From Tardiphaga sp. (lineage in GTDB: Bacteria > Pseudomonadota > Alphaproteobacteria > Rhizobiales > Xanthobacteraceae), in assembly GCA_028290325.1 (NCBI GenBank), contig JAQGJY010000049.1:1-45574 (forward strand): DNA of 45,574 bases, read 5' to 3'. Of this stretch, positions 39,620 through 45,574 are shown piece after piece. The position numbers and the translations under genes are program-made. Position 1 is the stretch's first letter, and each line of letters starts with the position of its first letter. Under the pieces are notes generated by a model that saw only the letters and a program-made list of their open reading frames with translations, had not been told where the DNA came from and made no database searches.

Positions 39620-41032
39620 ATGACCATCGACTCTCCGATCGGCGCCACGATCAACATCCAGCCTGACGCGGCCTTGTTGGCCGCCACCAGGCCGAAGCTC
39701 GCCGCCACCAGCGGGCTTCTCACGGCGCCCATTCTGCCGACGATGCTGAAGCTGGCGCTGCCGAATTCGATCGCGATGTTCGGCACCGCCTTGGTCGCGG
39801 TGGCGGAAACGTCATACATCGGCCGACTCGGCACCGAGCCGCTGGCGGCGATCGCGCTGGTGTTTCCGTTCACGATGCTGACGCAGATGATGTCGGCCGG
39901 CGCGATGGGCGGCGGCGTGTCGTCCGCGATCAGCCGCGCGCTCGGCGCCGGCGACCGTGACCGCGCCGCGACATTGGCGCTGCACGCCGTGATCATCGGG
40001 ACCTGCGCCGGCCTGTTGTTCACCGTCGTCATGCTGGCGTTCGGCGGCGCGTTCTATGCCATGCTTGGCGGGCGCGGCGAGGTTCTGAATCAGGCGCTGG
40101 CCTATTCGCATGTGTTGTTTGCCGGGGCGACCGGCATCTGGCTCGTCAACACGCTGGCCTCGGTGCTGCGCGGCACCGGCGACATGCGCCTGCCGTCGCT
40201 GGTGTTGATCGGGGTCGCCGCGATTCAAGTCGTGGTCGGCGGCGGGCTTGGCCTCGGCCTCGGCGGGCTGCCGCGACTCGGCATGGCTGGCGTCGCCGCC
40301 GGCCAGATGGTCGCCTTCGCGCTCGGCACGCTGTTTTTGCTGTGGATTCTCGCCAGCGGCCGCAGCCGACTGACGCTGAAGCTCTCCGCGTTCAAGTTCG
40401 AGCGGACCATGTTCATGGATATCCTGCGCGTCGGCGCGGTGTCATGCCTGTCGCCGCTGCAAACCGTGCTGACGATCCTGATCTTCACCAAAATTCTCGC
40501 CGGTTTCGGCACCGCGACACTGGCCGGCTACGGCATCGGCTCGCGGCTGGAATTCCTGCTGATTCCGATCGCCTTCGCGTTCGGCGTCGCGTCGATCCCG
40601 ATGGTCGGCATGGCGATCGGCGCGGGTCTCGTGTCGCGCGCGCGCCGCGTCGCATGGACGGCGGGCCTGTGCGCGGCGATCGTGGTCGGCGGCGTCGGCC
40701 TGATTGTCGCCATCTGGCCGACCTTGTGGATCTCACTGTTCACCGACGATCCCGCCGTCGCCGCCGCGGCATCGAGCTATTTCCATTGGGCCGGGCCGGC
40801 GTTTGGCTTTTTCGGGATCGGCGTCTGCATGTATTTCTCGTCGCAGGGCGCCGCGAAGGTCGGCGGCCCCGTCATCGCCGGCACCGTGCGGCTGCTGATG
40901 GTCGCGCTCGGCGGCTGGTGGCTGGTGTCGATCGGCGCGCCGCCCTGGACGTTGTTCGCGCTCGTCAGTGCGGCGATGGTCGCCTACGGAATATCAACCG
41001 TGATCGCGATCAAGGTCACGCGCTGGGGCTAG
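39620..41032 (+). CDS. MATE family efflux transporter
   Basis: 470 residues with 12 membrane helices in two MatE halves. The first half has ETSYIGRLGTEPLAAIALVFP and GGGVSSAISRALGAGD, the second GYGIGSRLEFLLIPIAFAFGVASIPMVGMAIGAG. MATE proteins expel cationic drugs or metabolites in exchange for Na+ or H+. The N-terminal ~40 residues are hydrophilic. Encoded 98 bases after the acetyltransferase on the same strand. Confidence 0.94.
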   Translation: MTIDSPIGATINIQPDAALLAATRPKLAATSGLLTAPILPTMLKLALPNSIAMFGTALVAVAETSYIGRLGTEPLAAIALVFPFTMLTQMMSAGAMGGGVSSAISRALGAGDRDRAATLALHAVIIGTCAGLLFTVVMLAFGGAFYAMLGGRGEVLNQALAYSHVLFAGATGIWLVNTLASVLRGTGDMRLPSLVLIGVAAIQVVVGGGLGLGLGGLPRLGMAGVAAGQMVAFALGTLFLLWILASGRSRLTLKLSAFKFERTMFMDILRVGAVSCLSPLQTVLTILIFTKILAGFGTATLAGYGIGSRLEFLLIPIAFAFGVASIPMVGMAIGAGLVSRARRVAWTAGLCAAIVVGGVGLIVAIWPTLWISLFTDDPAVAAAASSYFHWAGPAFGFFGIGVCMYFSSQGAAKVGGPVIAGTVRLLMVALGGWWLVSIGAPPWTLFALVSAAMVAYGISTVIAIKVTRWG

Positions 41033-41057
41033 CGTTGCACAAATCGGAGTTTTTGTT

Positions 41058-41089
41058 ATGCAGGGGCATCGGCAAAGGAGCCTCTGCAT
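41058..41089 (+). promoter_or_regulatory. Hairpin over the ribosome-binding site of the DUF2147 gene
   Basis: ATGCAGGGGC (41058-41067) pairs with GCCTCTGCAT (41080-41089) through ten base pairs, one of them G-U. The loop of 12 bases contains AAAGGA and the 3' arm includes the first two bases of the ATG at 41088. This would present the Shine-Dalgarno in a loop while locking the start codon. Confidence 0.5.
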
Positions 41090-41528
41090 GACGATGACAT
41101 CCCGACCAGCGATCGCCCTTCTGGGCACCCTGCTCCTCGCGACCACGGCGTCCGCGCAAGACCCGGTGGAACCGACCGGCGTCTGGCAGACGCAGGCTGG
41201 CGACGCGCGCGTCAAGGTCTCGAAATGCGGTGCCGGCTTGTGCGGCGTCATCGTCTCCATCCGCGACAAGATCGATCCAGCCACCGGCAAGCCGGCCGTC
41301 GATGACAAGAACCCCAATCCGGCGCTGAAGGACCGGCCGATGGTCGGTGTGTCGTTGTTCTCCAGCATGCGGCCGGTCGGCCTCAATAAATGGTCCGGCA
41401 CCATCTACAATGCCGATGACGGCAACTCCTATGCCAGCAATATTTCGGTCGCCGGTCCGGATCGACTGCGCGTCGAAGGCTGCGTCGGCCCGATCTGCGG
41501 CGGCGAGACCTGGACCCGGATGCGGTAA
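41088..41528 (+). CDS. DUF2147 family exported protein
   Basis: 146 residues. A Sec signal peptide (about 1-24, ending TTASA) is followed by the lipocalin-like DUF2147 domain: GVWQTQAGDARVKVSKCGAGLCGVIVSI, PMVGVSLFSSMRP and WSGTIYNADDGNSYASNISV, ending in the CVGPICGGETWTR block. Four cysteines probably form two disulfides. It is periplasmic, with function unknown. I prefer ATG 41088, preceded by AAGGAG at 41075-41080, over ATG 41058. Confidence 0.9.
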   Translation: MTMTSRPAIALLGTLLLATTASAQDPVEPTGVWQTQAGDARVKVSKCGAGLCGVIVSIRDKIDPATGKPAVDDKNPNPALKDRPMVGVSLFSSMRPVGLNKWSGTIYNADDGNSYASNISVAGPDRLRVEGCVGPICGGETWTRMR

Positions 41529-41768
41529 AGCGTCAGGACGCGGTCTCGTCGCGCCCTGGCGGCAAATGAATCGTAGCTATTGGGCCGGAAACGGCGCAAG
41601 GTTTGTCTCGATGTCTTGGCCTTGCGCGTCGCGCGCGGCAGATGGCGCGTGCGAATGGGCCCAGTCTCGCGATGTTGATAGTGCCGGCATTCGCGCCCAA
41701 CCGATCGACGGCGATAGGCGCGCGCGATTCAGTCAAATCAACCGCGGCCTGGATGACCGATGCCGCCC

Positions 41769-42065
41769 ATGAGTGACGCACCCGTCGATCTCGACAGCCA
41801 TCGCGGCATGGCGGCGCAGAAGGCCACCGATATTCGCCGCGTGCTTGCTGATGTCGAAGCCAATGGCCGCGCGTTGCGCGAACGGCAGGACGAACTTGAG
41901 GCGCAATTGCTCGCGGTGCCTGCAACGTCATGGCCGGACGCCGCCGCCAAGGCGCGTTACGTTCTCAATCTCTACGTCGCGTCGTTGGCCAAGGACGACT
42001 CGCAGCATCGTTTGCTGGTCGCGGCGGTGCTGGCTGACTTCACGCGGCTCGACGCCGAAATCTGA
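41769..42065 (+). CDS. Hypothetical small protein
   Basis: 98 residues from ATG 41769 (an ATG three codons upstream is possible). The first half is charged and helical (IRRVLADVEANGRALRERQDELEAQLLAV, probably a coiled coil), and the second half contains YVLNLYVASLAKDDSQHRLLVAAVLADF. No signal peptide or metal motif. I do not recognise a family, but the coding pattern is good and similar proteins occur in related bacteria to my recollection. Confidence 0.6.
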   Translation: MSDAPVDLDSHRGMAAQKATDIRRVLADVEANGRALRERQDELEAQLLAVPATSWPDAAAKARYVLNLYVASLAKDDSQHRLLVAAVLADFTRLDAEI

Positions 42066-42091
42066 TTTCTCACCACGAAAGAAAGATCATC

Positions 42092-42271
42092 ATGCAAAAT
42101 CTGTTGTCGCGTCATGTTTTGAAAGACGAATCGTTACGGCTTGGCGTCGAATCCGGCTGGTATGGTCACAAGGTCAGCGGCACTTTCGTCGCCGGTCCCT
42201 ATGCCACCAAGGAAGAATGCAACATGCGGATTGCCGAACTCGATCCGCCCGCCCCGAAGAAGAAGCGCTGA
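42092..42271 (+). CDS. Hypothetical small protein (59 aa)
   Basis: 59 residues beginning MQNLLSRHVLKDESLRLG. The core WYGHKVSGTFVAGPYATKEECNMRIAEL looks like a small folded beta-alpha unit of the kind found in short 'GPY...C' hypothetical proteins, and the end is basic (APKKKR). GAAAGAAAG precedes the ATG. It is followed by the DUF1488 gene after two bases, suggesting one transcript. Confidence 0.55.
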   Translation: MQNLLSRHVLKDESLRLGVESGWYGHKVSGTFVAGPYATKEECNMRIAELDPPAPKKKR

Positions 42272-42273
42272 GG

Positions 42274-42555
42274 ATGCCGCTGACCCCCGGCGATTTCCGT
42301 TCTTATGACGACGATCGTCAGGTCGTGCGCTTCACCATGCTGAATGCCGGGGTGGAAGTGCCCTGCGCCGTCTCGACCGACGCGATGGACCGGATCGGCG
42401 GCAAGGCGCGCGGCGGTCCGCAGGCGCGCGAGCAGCAGTTCCTCCAGCTGCGCGGCCAGATCGAGGATCGCGCCCAGCACAAATTCGACGCCGTCGAACT
42501 GGAAGGGCTGCCGCCCGGCGTGATCCTCCGCAGCATCGACTTTCCGGCGCCTTAG
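42274..42555 (+). CDS. DUF1488 family protein
   Basis: 93 residues. VVRFTMLNAGVEVPCAVSTDAMDRIGG corresponds to the DUF1488 core, and the C-terminal half (HKFDAVELEGLPPGVILRSIDF) completes it. It is a small cytoplasmic protein of unknown function. Its ATG at 42274 lies two bases after the preceding stop. The tail is convergent with the aminopeptidase gene, nine bases away. Confidence 0.75.
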   Translation: MPLTPGDFRSYDDDRQVVRFTMLNAGVEVPCAVSTDAMDRIGGKARGGPQAREQQFLQLRGQIEDRAQHKFDAVELEGLPPGVILRSIDFPAP

Positions 42556-42563
42556 CCGCGCGG

Positions 42564-43820
42564 TTACGCCCACTCGCCTTTGCGGAACACCGGCACGCGG
42601 CGGCCATCGGCATGGACGCCGTCGATGTCGGTCTCGCCGGAGCCGATCATCCAGTCGATATGGATGAAGCTCTTGTTGCCGCCTTGCGCCGCGATCTGCT
42701 GCGGCGACAGCTTCGCACCGTCGACGAAGCATTTCGTGTAGCATTGACCAAGCGCGATATGGCACGCGGCGTTTTCGTCGAACAGCGTATTGTAGAACAG
42801 CAATCCGCTGGCCGAGATCGGCGACGAATGCGGCACCAGCGCGACCTCGCCGAGCCGGCGCGATCCCTCATCTGTATCGAGCACCTTGGTTAGAACCTCC
42901 TGACCGCGCGCGGCCTGGGCCGCAACGATGCGGCCGGCCTCGAAGCGAACCTCGATCTGGTCGATCAACGAGCCTTGATAGGACAGCGGCTTCGTGCTGC
43001 GCACGTGACCTTCGACGCGGGTCGCATGCGGGGTCGTGAAAACCTCCTCGGTCGGAATGTTGGGATTGCAGATGATGCCGTTTCTGGCGGTGGATGCGCC
43101 GCCCTGCCATTCATGGCCATCAGCGAGGCCGACCGTGAGATCGGTGCCCGGTCCGGTGAAATGCAGCGCGTGGAAGCGCTGGCCGTTCAGCCATTGCGTG
43201 CGCGCGCGCAGCGTCGCGTTATGCGCCGTCCAGTTGGCGACCGGATCGTCATTGTCCACCCGCGACGCCGCGAAGATCGCGTCGGCCAACTTGCCGACCG
43301 CGATGTCATCGCTGTCATCGGGAAACATCTGCTTGGCCCAGGCGAGGCTCGGATAGGCCAGAATATTCCAGTTGATGTCGAAGCCGACGATCTTCTCCAA
43401 CGCCGGCTGATAGGCGATCGAATTGGCCTTGCTGGCGCGCGCCACCTTCGCCGGATCCTCGCCCGACAAAAGCATCGGATTGTCGCCGACGATGGCGAGC
43501 CGCGCGGTATTGTGACCGAGCGCTTTTGCGACGCCCTCGTAGAGCCAGCCGGCGGCGCGATCGAAACTCAGATCGTGACCGTGGCGATAGCGCGCCAATG
43601 TCACCTCCTCATCAGAGATCAGCGGCGTCACCAGCCCGGCACCGGCTTTATAAGCGTGTTCGGCGATCTTGCGGACCAGCGGCAGAGCGACGCTCGGCGC
43701 CGTCAACAACAGATCCTGCCCCGGCTGAAGTTGCAGCCCGACCGTCACCGCGACCTCCGCGAGTCTGTCGAGCTTCACGGGATCGATCGGCGGGGCAATG
43801 TTGCGCTGATGCAGGGTCAT
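42564..43820 (-). CDS. M29 family aminopeptidase (AmpS/aminopeptidase T)
   Basis: 418 residues, the usual size. It is a dimeric cytoplasmic metallo-aminopeptidase with two metal ions. Expected ligands are seen in NIPTEEVFTTP (Glu), RRLGEVALVPHSSPIS (Glu), LFDENAACHIALG (His and Tyr/Asp region) and FIHIDWMIGSGETDIDG (His and Asp). The N-terminal DPVKLDRLAEVAVTVGLQLQPGQDLLL is a family marker. It releases N-terminal residues from peptides without narrow specificity. Transcribed alone. Confidence 0.94.
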   Translation of the reverse strand: MTLHQRNIAPPIDPVKLDRLAEVAVTVGLQLQPGQDLLLTAPSVALPLVRKIAEHAYKAGAGLVTPLISDEEVTLARYRHGHDLSFDRAAGWLYEGVAKALGHNTARLAIVGDNPMLLSGEDPAKVARASKANSIAYQPALEKIVGFDINWNILAYPSLAWAKQMFPDDSDDIAVGKLADAIFAASRVDNDDPVANWTAHNATLRARTQWLNGQRFHALHFTGPGTDLTVGLADGHEWQGGASTARNGIICNPNIPTEEVFTTPHATRVEGHVRSTKPLSYQGSLIDQIEVRFEAGRIVAAQAARGQEVLTKVLDTDEGSRRLGEVALVPHSSPISASGLLFYNTLFDENAACHIALGQCYTKCFVDGAKLSPQQIAAQGGNKSFIHIDWMIGSGETDIDGVHADGRRVPVFRKGEWA

Positions 43821-44000
43821 GCGTTGGGTCCGGGCTAAGTTGCGACAGCCAAATCATAGGTGCGCCGACGCATCCACGCTAGCGGGACGCGGAGCTGGGA
43901 TGCGATGTCTCTTCGACAAGCGACCAAGTTCGCGTCTATAGTCGGATCGCGACAGATCGAGACGCGAGAACCGCGCCGATTCCATCATGAGGAAACAACA

Positions 44001-45275
44001 ATGAAGACTGCTTACGCAGCCCGCCAGACATCCTATGCCCTCACCCCCGGCGACGAACTGAACGATTTGCGAATGTCGGAGCAGGTCCGGCCGCTTTACG
44101 ATCACGTCCGCAAATTCATCGCGACGACGGTCGAGCCGATGTCGCATGAGTTCTACCGCGCCGGCGAGAAGAAAACCGACCGCTGGTCGTTCACGCCGGA
44201 ACAGCTCGACATCCTCGGCAAGGCCAAAAACAAAGCCAAGGAAGAAGGCCTGTGGAATTTCTTTCTGCCCGACGCCGATACCGGCGACGGCCTGAAGAAT
44301 CTCGACTACGCCTATATCGCCGCTGAACTCGGCAAAAACCCGCTGGCCTCGGAGACGATGAACTGCTCCGCGCCCGATACCGGCAACATGGAAGTGCTGG
44401 AGCGCGTCGGCACATCCGCGCAGAAGGAAAAATGGCTGAAGCCTCTGCTGGCCGGCGAAATCCGCTCGGCCTATGCGATGACCGAGCCGAACGTCGCCTC
44501 ATCCGATGCCAAGAACATCTCGACCACCGCGAAGCTCGTCGGCGACGAGTGGGTCATCAACGGCGAGAAGTATTACATTTCCGGCCTCGGCGATCCGCGC
44601 TGCAAGATCATGATCGTCATGGTCAAGACCAATCCGGACGCCGCTCCGAGCAAGCAGCAGTCGCAGATTCTGGTTCCGGTCGATACGCCCGGCGTCGAGG
44701 TGATCGGCCCGATGCATGTGTTCGGTCATGATCACGCCCCGCGCGGCCACATGCACATGCGTTTCAACGACGTCCGCGTGCCCAAGGAAAACATCCTGCT
44801 CGGCGAAGGGCGCGGCTTCGAGATTTCGCAGGTCCGTCTTGGTCCGGGCCGCATCCATCACTGCATGCGGACGATCGGCAAGGCCGAGAAGGCGCTCGAC
44901 ATGATGGTGGCGCGCGGTCTCACGCGCGAGGCCTTCGGCAAGCAGATCGCGCATCTCGGCGGCAATCTCCAGATCATCGCGCAGGCGCGCTGCGAGATCG
45001 AGGCGATGCGGCTGATGGTGCTCAAGGCCGCCAAGGCGATGGACGTGCTCGGCAATAAGGAAGCCCGGATCTGGGTCAGCATGGTGAAGGCCATGATTCC
45101 CGAACGCGCCTGCAAGATCATCGACCAGTCGATCCAGATGCACGGCGCGACCGGCATCTCGCAATGGACGCCGTTGGCCGAGATGTACACCGACGTGCGC
45201 CACCTGCGGTTCGCCGACGGCCCGGATGAAGTGCACTGGATGGTGGTCGGTCGTCACGAACTGACGATGCAGTAA
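44001..45275 (+). CDS. Acyl-CoA dehydrogenase, ACAD10/11-like
   Basis: 424 residues. FAD-dependent desaturation of acyl-CoA to trans-2-enoyl-CoA. The N-terminal helical domain includes EEGLWNFFLPDAD and AAELGKNPLASETMNC, the middle beta domain has AMTEPNVASSDAKNI and GDEWVINGEKYYISG (the FAD-binding region), and the C-terminal helices have the conserved AFGKQIAHLG and QMHGATGISQWTPLAEMYTDVRHLRFADGPDEVH. The DGPDEVH ending is typical of the ACAD10/11 branch. GAGGAAAC precedes ATG 44001; an upstream codon at 43860 adds 47 non-homologous residues. Chain-length preference cannot be read off. Confidence 0.93.
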   Translation: MKTAYAARQTSYALTPGDELNDLRMSEQVRPLYDHVRKFIATTVEPMSHEFYRAGEKKTDRWSFTPEQLDILGKAKNKAKEEGLWNFFLPDADTGDGLKNLDYAYIAAELGKNPLASETMNCSAPDTGNMEVLERVGTSAQKEKWLKPLLAGEIRSAYAMTEPNVASSDAKNISTTAKLVGDEWVINGEKYYISGLGDPRCKIMIVMVKTNPDAAPSKQQSQILVPVDTPGVEVIGPMHVFGHDHAPRGHMHMRFNDVRVPKENILLGEGRGFEISQVRLGPGRIHHCMRTIGKAEKALDMMVARGLTREAFGKQIAHLGGNLQIIAQARCEIEAMRLMVLKAAKAMDVLGNKEARIWVSMVKAMIPERACKIIDQSIQMHGATGISQWTPLAEMYTDVRHLRFADGPDEVHWMVVGRHELTMQ

Positions 45276-45369
45276 TCCAGACCTGCTCAGCGCGATGCGG
45301 CGGATGGTCGAAGCACCCGCCGCATCGCATGGGCCGCTGCCCGGACGAGCATGAAATTAAACGACATGA

Positions 45370-45394
45370 AAAACCCGCCAAAAGGCGGGCTTTT
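45370..45394. terminator. Bidirectional rho-independent terminator
   Basis: AAAACCCGCC (45370-45379), loop AAAA, then GGCGGG (45384-45389) and CTTTT. A-run on the left and T-run on the right, so it works in both directions: for the acyl-CoA dehydrogenase gene (95 bases upstream) and for a minus-strand frame ending at 45398. Confidence 0.85.
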
Positions 45395-45397
45395 CAT

Positions 45398-45574
45398 TTA
45401 ACCGATCTCGAAGATTGTTGCGGGGACAGGTTTCGACCTTCGTCCTAACTTCTTCGATCCGATAATTTTGCCGAGGATGGCAAAGTCGAGGATGCCGATC
45501 AGTTCGCCGTGCAGCTCGGAGCGAAGTGATAGCCGATGCTTCAGTCTATGCCGGTTCTTCGAACTTCGCGGCGC
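45398..45574 (-). CDS. C-terminal part of an unidentified protein (partial)
   Basis: An open minus-strand frame of 58 codons enters from the right edge and stops at TAA 45398-45400, right before a bidirectional terminator. The end reads LHGELIGILDFAILGKII then a basic stretch (SKKLGRRSKP). Its base composition looks less GC-rich than its neighbours. Too short to identify; the terminator is the main support for its being real. Confidence 0.35.
   Translation of the reverse strand, partial: APRSSKNRHRLKHRLSLRSELHGELIGILDFAILGKIIGSKKLGRRSKPVPATIFEIG

Noticed and set aside
1..45574. CRISPR arrays, tRNA/rRNA genes, insertion sequences and prophage genes
   Set aside because: I found no spaced direct repeats, no cloverleaf-like gene, no transposase or integrase motif. 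The repeats found are short palindromic extragenic elements.

Overview
This 45.6-kb window is ordinary-looking chromosome from a high-GC alphaproteobacterium, almost certainly of the order Hyphomicrobiales. The Bradyrhizobium/Rhodopseudomonas-type families (Nitrobacteraceae or Xanthobacteraceae) fit best. The evidence is a CcrM GANTC methyltransferase with a CtrA-like box, an EcfG-type stress promoter, homospermidine synthase beside a fold-III ornithine decarboxylase, a Zur-type zinc operon carrying a CobW/WD40 pair, and several dispersed palindromic extragenic repeats of the kind common in Bradyrhizobium. I see no prophage, transposase, integrase, CRISPR array, rRNA or recognisable tRNA. About 46 protein genes are supported; the first and last run off the window.

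Layout. 1-5.2 kb: partial histidine phosphatase, YpfJ-type metallopeptidase, ccrM, a glutathione transferase, an orphan branched-chain-type binding protein and a broken amidohydrolase. 5.3-13.1 kb: an FAD monooxygenase convergent with mutY, a DUF721 (DciA-like) protein, a DsbA-like oxidoreductase, the aroK-aroB pair, small exported and membrane proteins, and an Rsm22/METTL17-type protein. 13.1-21.1 kb: smc, a CNNM/CorC membrane protein, argJ, a TfdA-like dioxygenase and a CsbD stress protein. 21.2-26.7 kb: hemH, then a tightly overlapping cassette of M3 peptidase, DUF1007 and a NicO-type Ni/Co transporter.

26.7-30.8 kb is the polyamine locus: a ~600-base gene-free leader (probably the speF leader RNA, here with a candidate 26-codon upstream ORF), ornithine decarboxylase, a small membrane ORF, a Rid-family protein lacking the deaminase arginine, and homospermidine synthase. 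Together these would convert ornithine to putrescine and then homospermidine.

31.0-36.4 kb is a zinc-starvation operon on the minus strand. It is preceded by a Zur-box palindrome and encodes a 55-residue His-rich membrane peptide, ZnuC, ZnuB, ZnuA, a CobW/COG0523 GTPase and a WD40 protein, mostly with overlapping or adjacent start and stop codons. 36.4-45.6 kb holds the fluoride channel gene, Fe-type superoxide dismutase, MFS and MATE transporters, a GNAT enzyme, a DUF2147 protein, three small ORFs, an M29 aminopeptidase and an ACAD10/11-like acyl-CoA dehydrogenase.

The only gene-free stretch longer than 300 bases is 26699-27360, which holds the polyamine leader. Gaps of 200-270 bases (1326-1570, 7732-7997, 16604-16846, 18155-18358, 20511-20715, 41529-41768) hold only the regulatory sites listed, or nothing I can recognise. 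The most interesting leads are the polyamine leader with its possible leader peptide, and the Zur-controlled His-rich micro-protein at the head of the zinc operon.
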